Source: RYN-433 sp036558265
GTDB taxonomy: Bacteria > Planctomycetota > Phycisphaerae > Tepidisphaerales > Tepidisphaeraceae
NCBI GenBank assembly: GCA_036558265.1
Contig: DATBFY010000726.1
Span: 1 to 6,066 of the forward strand
Length of the DNA stretch: 6,066 nucleotides
Reading direction: 5' to 3'
Under the pieces are notes generated by a model that searched no databases, had not been told where the DNA came from, and saw only the letters and a list, made by a program, of their open reading frames with translations. Both the position numbers and the translations under genes were made by a program. Numbering within the stretch: the first letter of the stretch is position 1; each line of letters begins with the position of its first letter. Shown here one piece after another: positions 5,460-6,066 of this stretch.

Positions 5460-6066
5460 TCAGCTCCTTCCCGTCAGGCGGTTGTACCACGTCGATTGCG
5501 TGTACGCCGCATACGCCGAGGCGTAGGCACGGTAGCGCAACGCCAGCATGTGCCGGCACGGGCCGTTCTTCATCCCGTAGCGGCGATAGTGCGCGCAGAT
5601 GCATTTGCCGCGGCGGATGCGCTGGTCGGCGTCCACCAGGATCTCCACCTCGTGCGACGCGACTCGGCCTTGCAACACGTAGCCGCCCCCGGGCGCCTCG
5701 TCGCGGCCCGCCAGGTCCGCCTGCCCGCGCTCCATGATCTGCCGCGCGGCAGCCAGTTCCTCGTGCTCCGGCCCCATCTCCGCCTCGCCCAGCGCGCGGG
5801 GCATCACCTGCCGCCAGCGATAGACGCCCGCCACCAGGTCGTGGATCACCTGCCCGCTGTGCGCCAGGTGCCGCAGCGCCGCCAGCGCCATGGCCGCGTC
5901 GATCGAAAGTCGGTTCTGCACGTCCGCGAGCGTCACCGATCGGTTCTCACGCACCAGCGCCTGCACATTCGTGATCAGGTCCGGCGATGGCGCCGCCGGC
6001 GGGGCGATCAGGTCCAGCGCCGAGCCCTTGGTCCAGTCGTTGGCCGTCCACCCCGACAAGCCCACC
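5460..6066 (-). CDS. Winged-helix/SWIM zinc-finger protein, C-terminal part (retron partner)
   Basis: The C-terminal 201 residues of a protein whose frame is open to the right edge. A GTG at 6065 exists, but the sequence there reads like an interdomain linker (GLSGWTANDWTKGSALDLI), so I treat the gene as 5'-truncated. Residues 28-90 look like a winged helix: PDLITNVQALVRENRSVTLA, then IDAAMALAALRHLAHSG, then VAGVYRWRQV. A SWIM zinc finger follows with pattern CxC-x12-CxH: Cys155, Cys157, Cys170 and His172 (KCICAHYRRYGM then PCRHMLALR), preceded by strands ASHEVEILVDADQRIRRGKC. SWIM domains bind zinc and usually nucleic acid or protein. The gene is co-directional with and upstream of the retron RNA and RT. 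This matches the WH-SWIM accessory protein I remember for type XIII retrons, where it is the presumed effector or msDNA-binding partner. Its precise activity is unknown. Confidence 0.8.
   Translation of the reverse strand, partial: VGLSGWTANDWTKGSALDLIAPPAAPSPDLITNVQALVRENRSVTLADVQNRLSIDAAMALAALRHLAHSGQVIHDLVAGVYRWRQVMPRALGEAEMGPEHEELAAARQIMERGQADLAGRDEAPGGGYVLQGRVASHEVEILVDADQRIRRGKCICAHYRRYGMKNGPCRHMLALRYRAYASAYAAYTQSTWYNRLTGRS

Overview
The window looks like a chromosomal segment of a GC-rich environmental bacterium. A planctomycete (possibly of the Phycisphaerae type) fits best. The clues are a secreted protein with a C-terminal VPEP plus membrane-helix sorting tail (PEP-CTERM), a GH88 glycuronidase, weak Shine-Dalgarno use at several genes and high GC. 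This placement is inference; no rRNA or other taxonomic marker is present.

Left part (1-3240), ordinary genes. The N-terminal 312 codons of the disaggregase ClpB run leftward off the window edge. Divergent from it is a complete GH88 unsaturated glucuronyl/chondroitin-disaccharide hydrolase (1116-2285, +). A PEP-CTERM secreted protein of unknown function (2401-3240, +) follows, preceded by a strong ribosome binding site.

Right part (3247-6066, all minus strand), a retron. Read in the direction of transcription it holds: (i) the C-terminal 201 residues of a winged-helix/SWIM zinc-finger protein entering from the right edge (6065-5460); (ii) a 482-base non-coding stretch, 4978-5459; (iii) a 576-residue retron reverse transcriptase (4977-3247) whose stop lies 6 bases from the convergent PEP-CTERM gene. 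The non-coding stretch contains 57 bases in which I see nothing (5403-5459), a 130-base miniature element with 13-base terminal inverted repeats (5273-5402), a weak promoter candidate, and then a structure with the layout of a retron msr-msd RNA (about 5229-5000). That structure has a 10-base a1/a2 closing repeat, two short msr hairpins with 7-base loops, and a perfect 25-bp msd stem with a 22-base loop.

The reverse transcriptase carries the YADD catalytic motif and both retron signatures, region X (NAxxH) and region Y (VTG). A retron RT, a structured RNA and a WH-SWIM partner together match what I recall as the type XIII retron class. Such systems are presumed to be anti-phage: RT, msDNA and an effector/partner form a complex. 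The unusual feature is that this RT has an N-terminal transmembrane helix and a charged, probably coiled-coil linker ahead of its RT core, which suggests a membrane-tethered retron.
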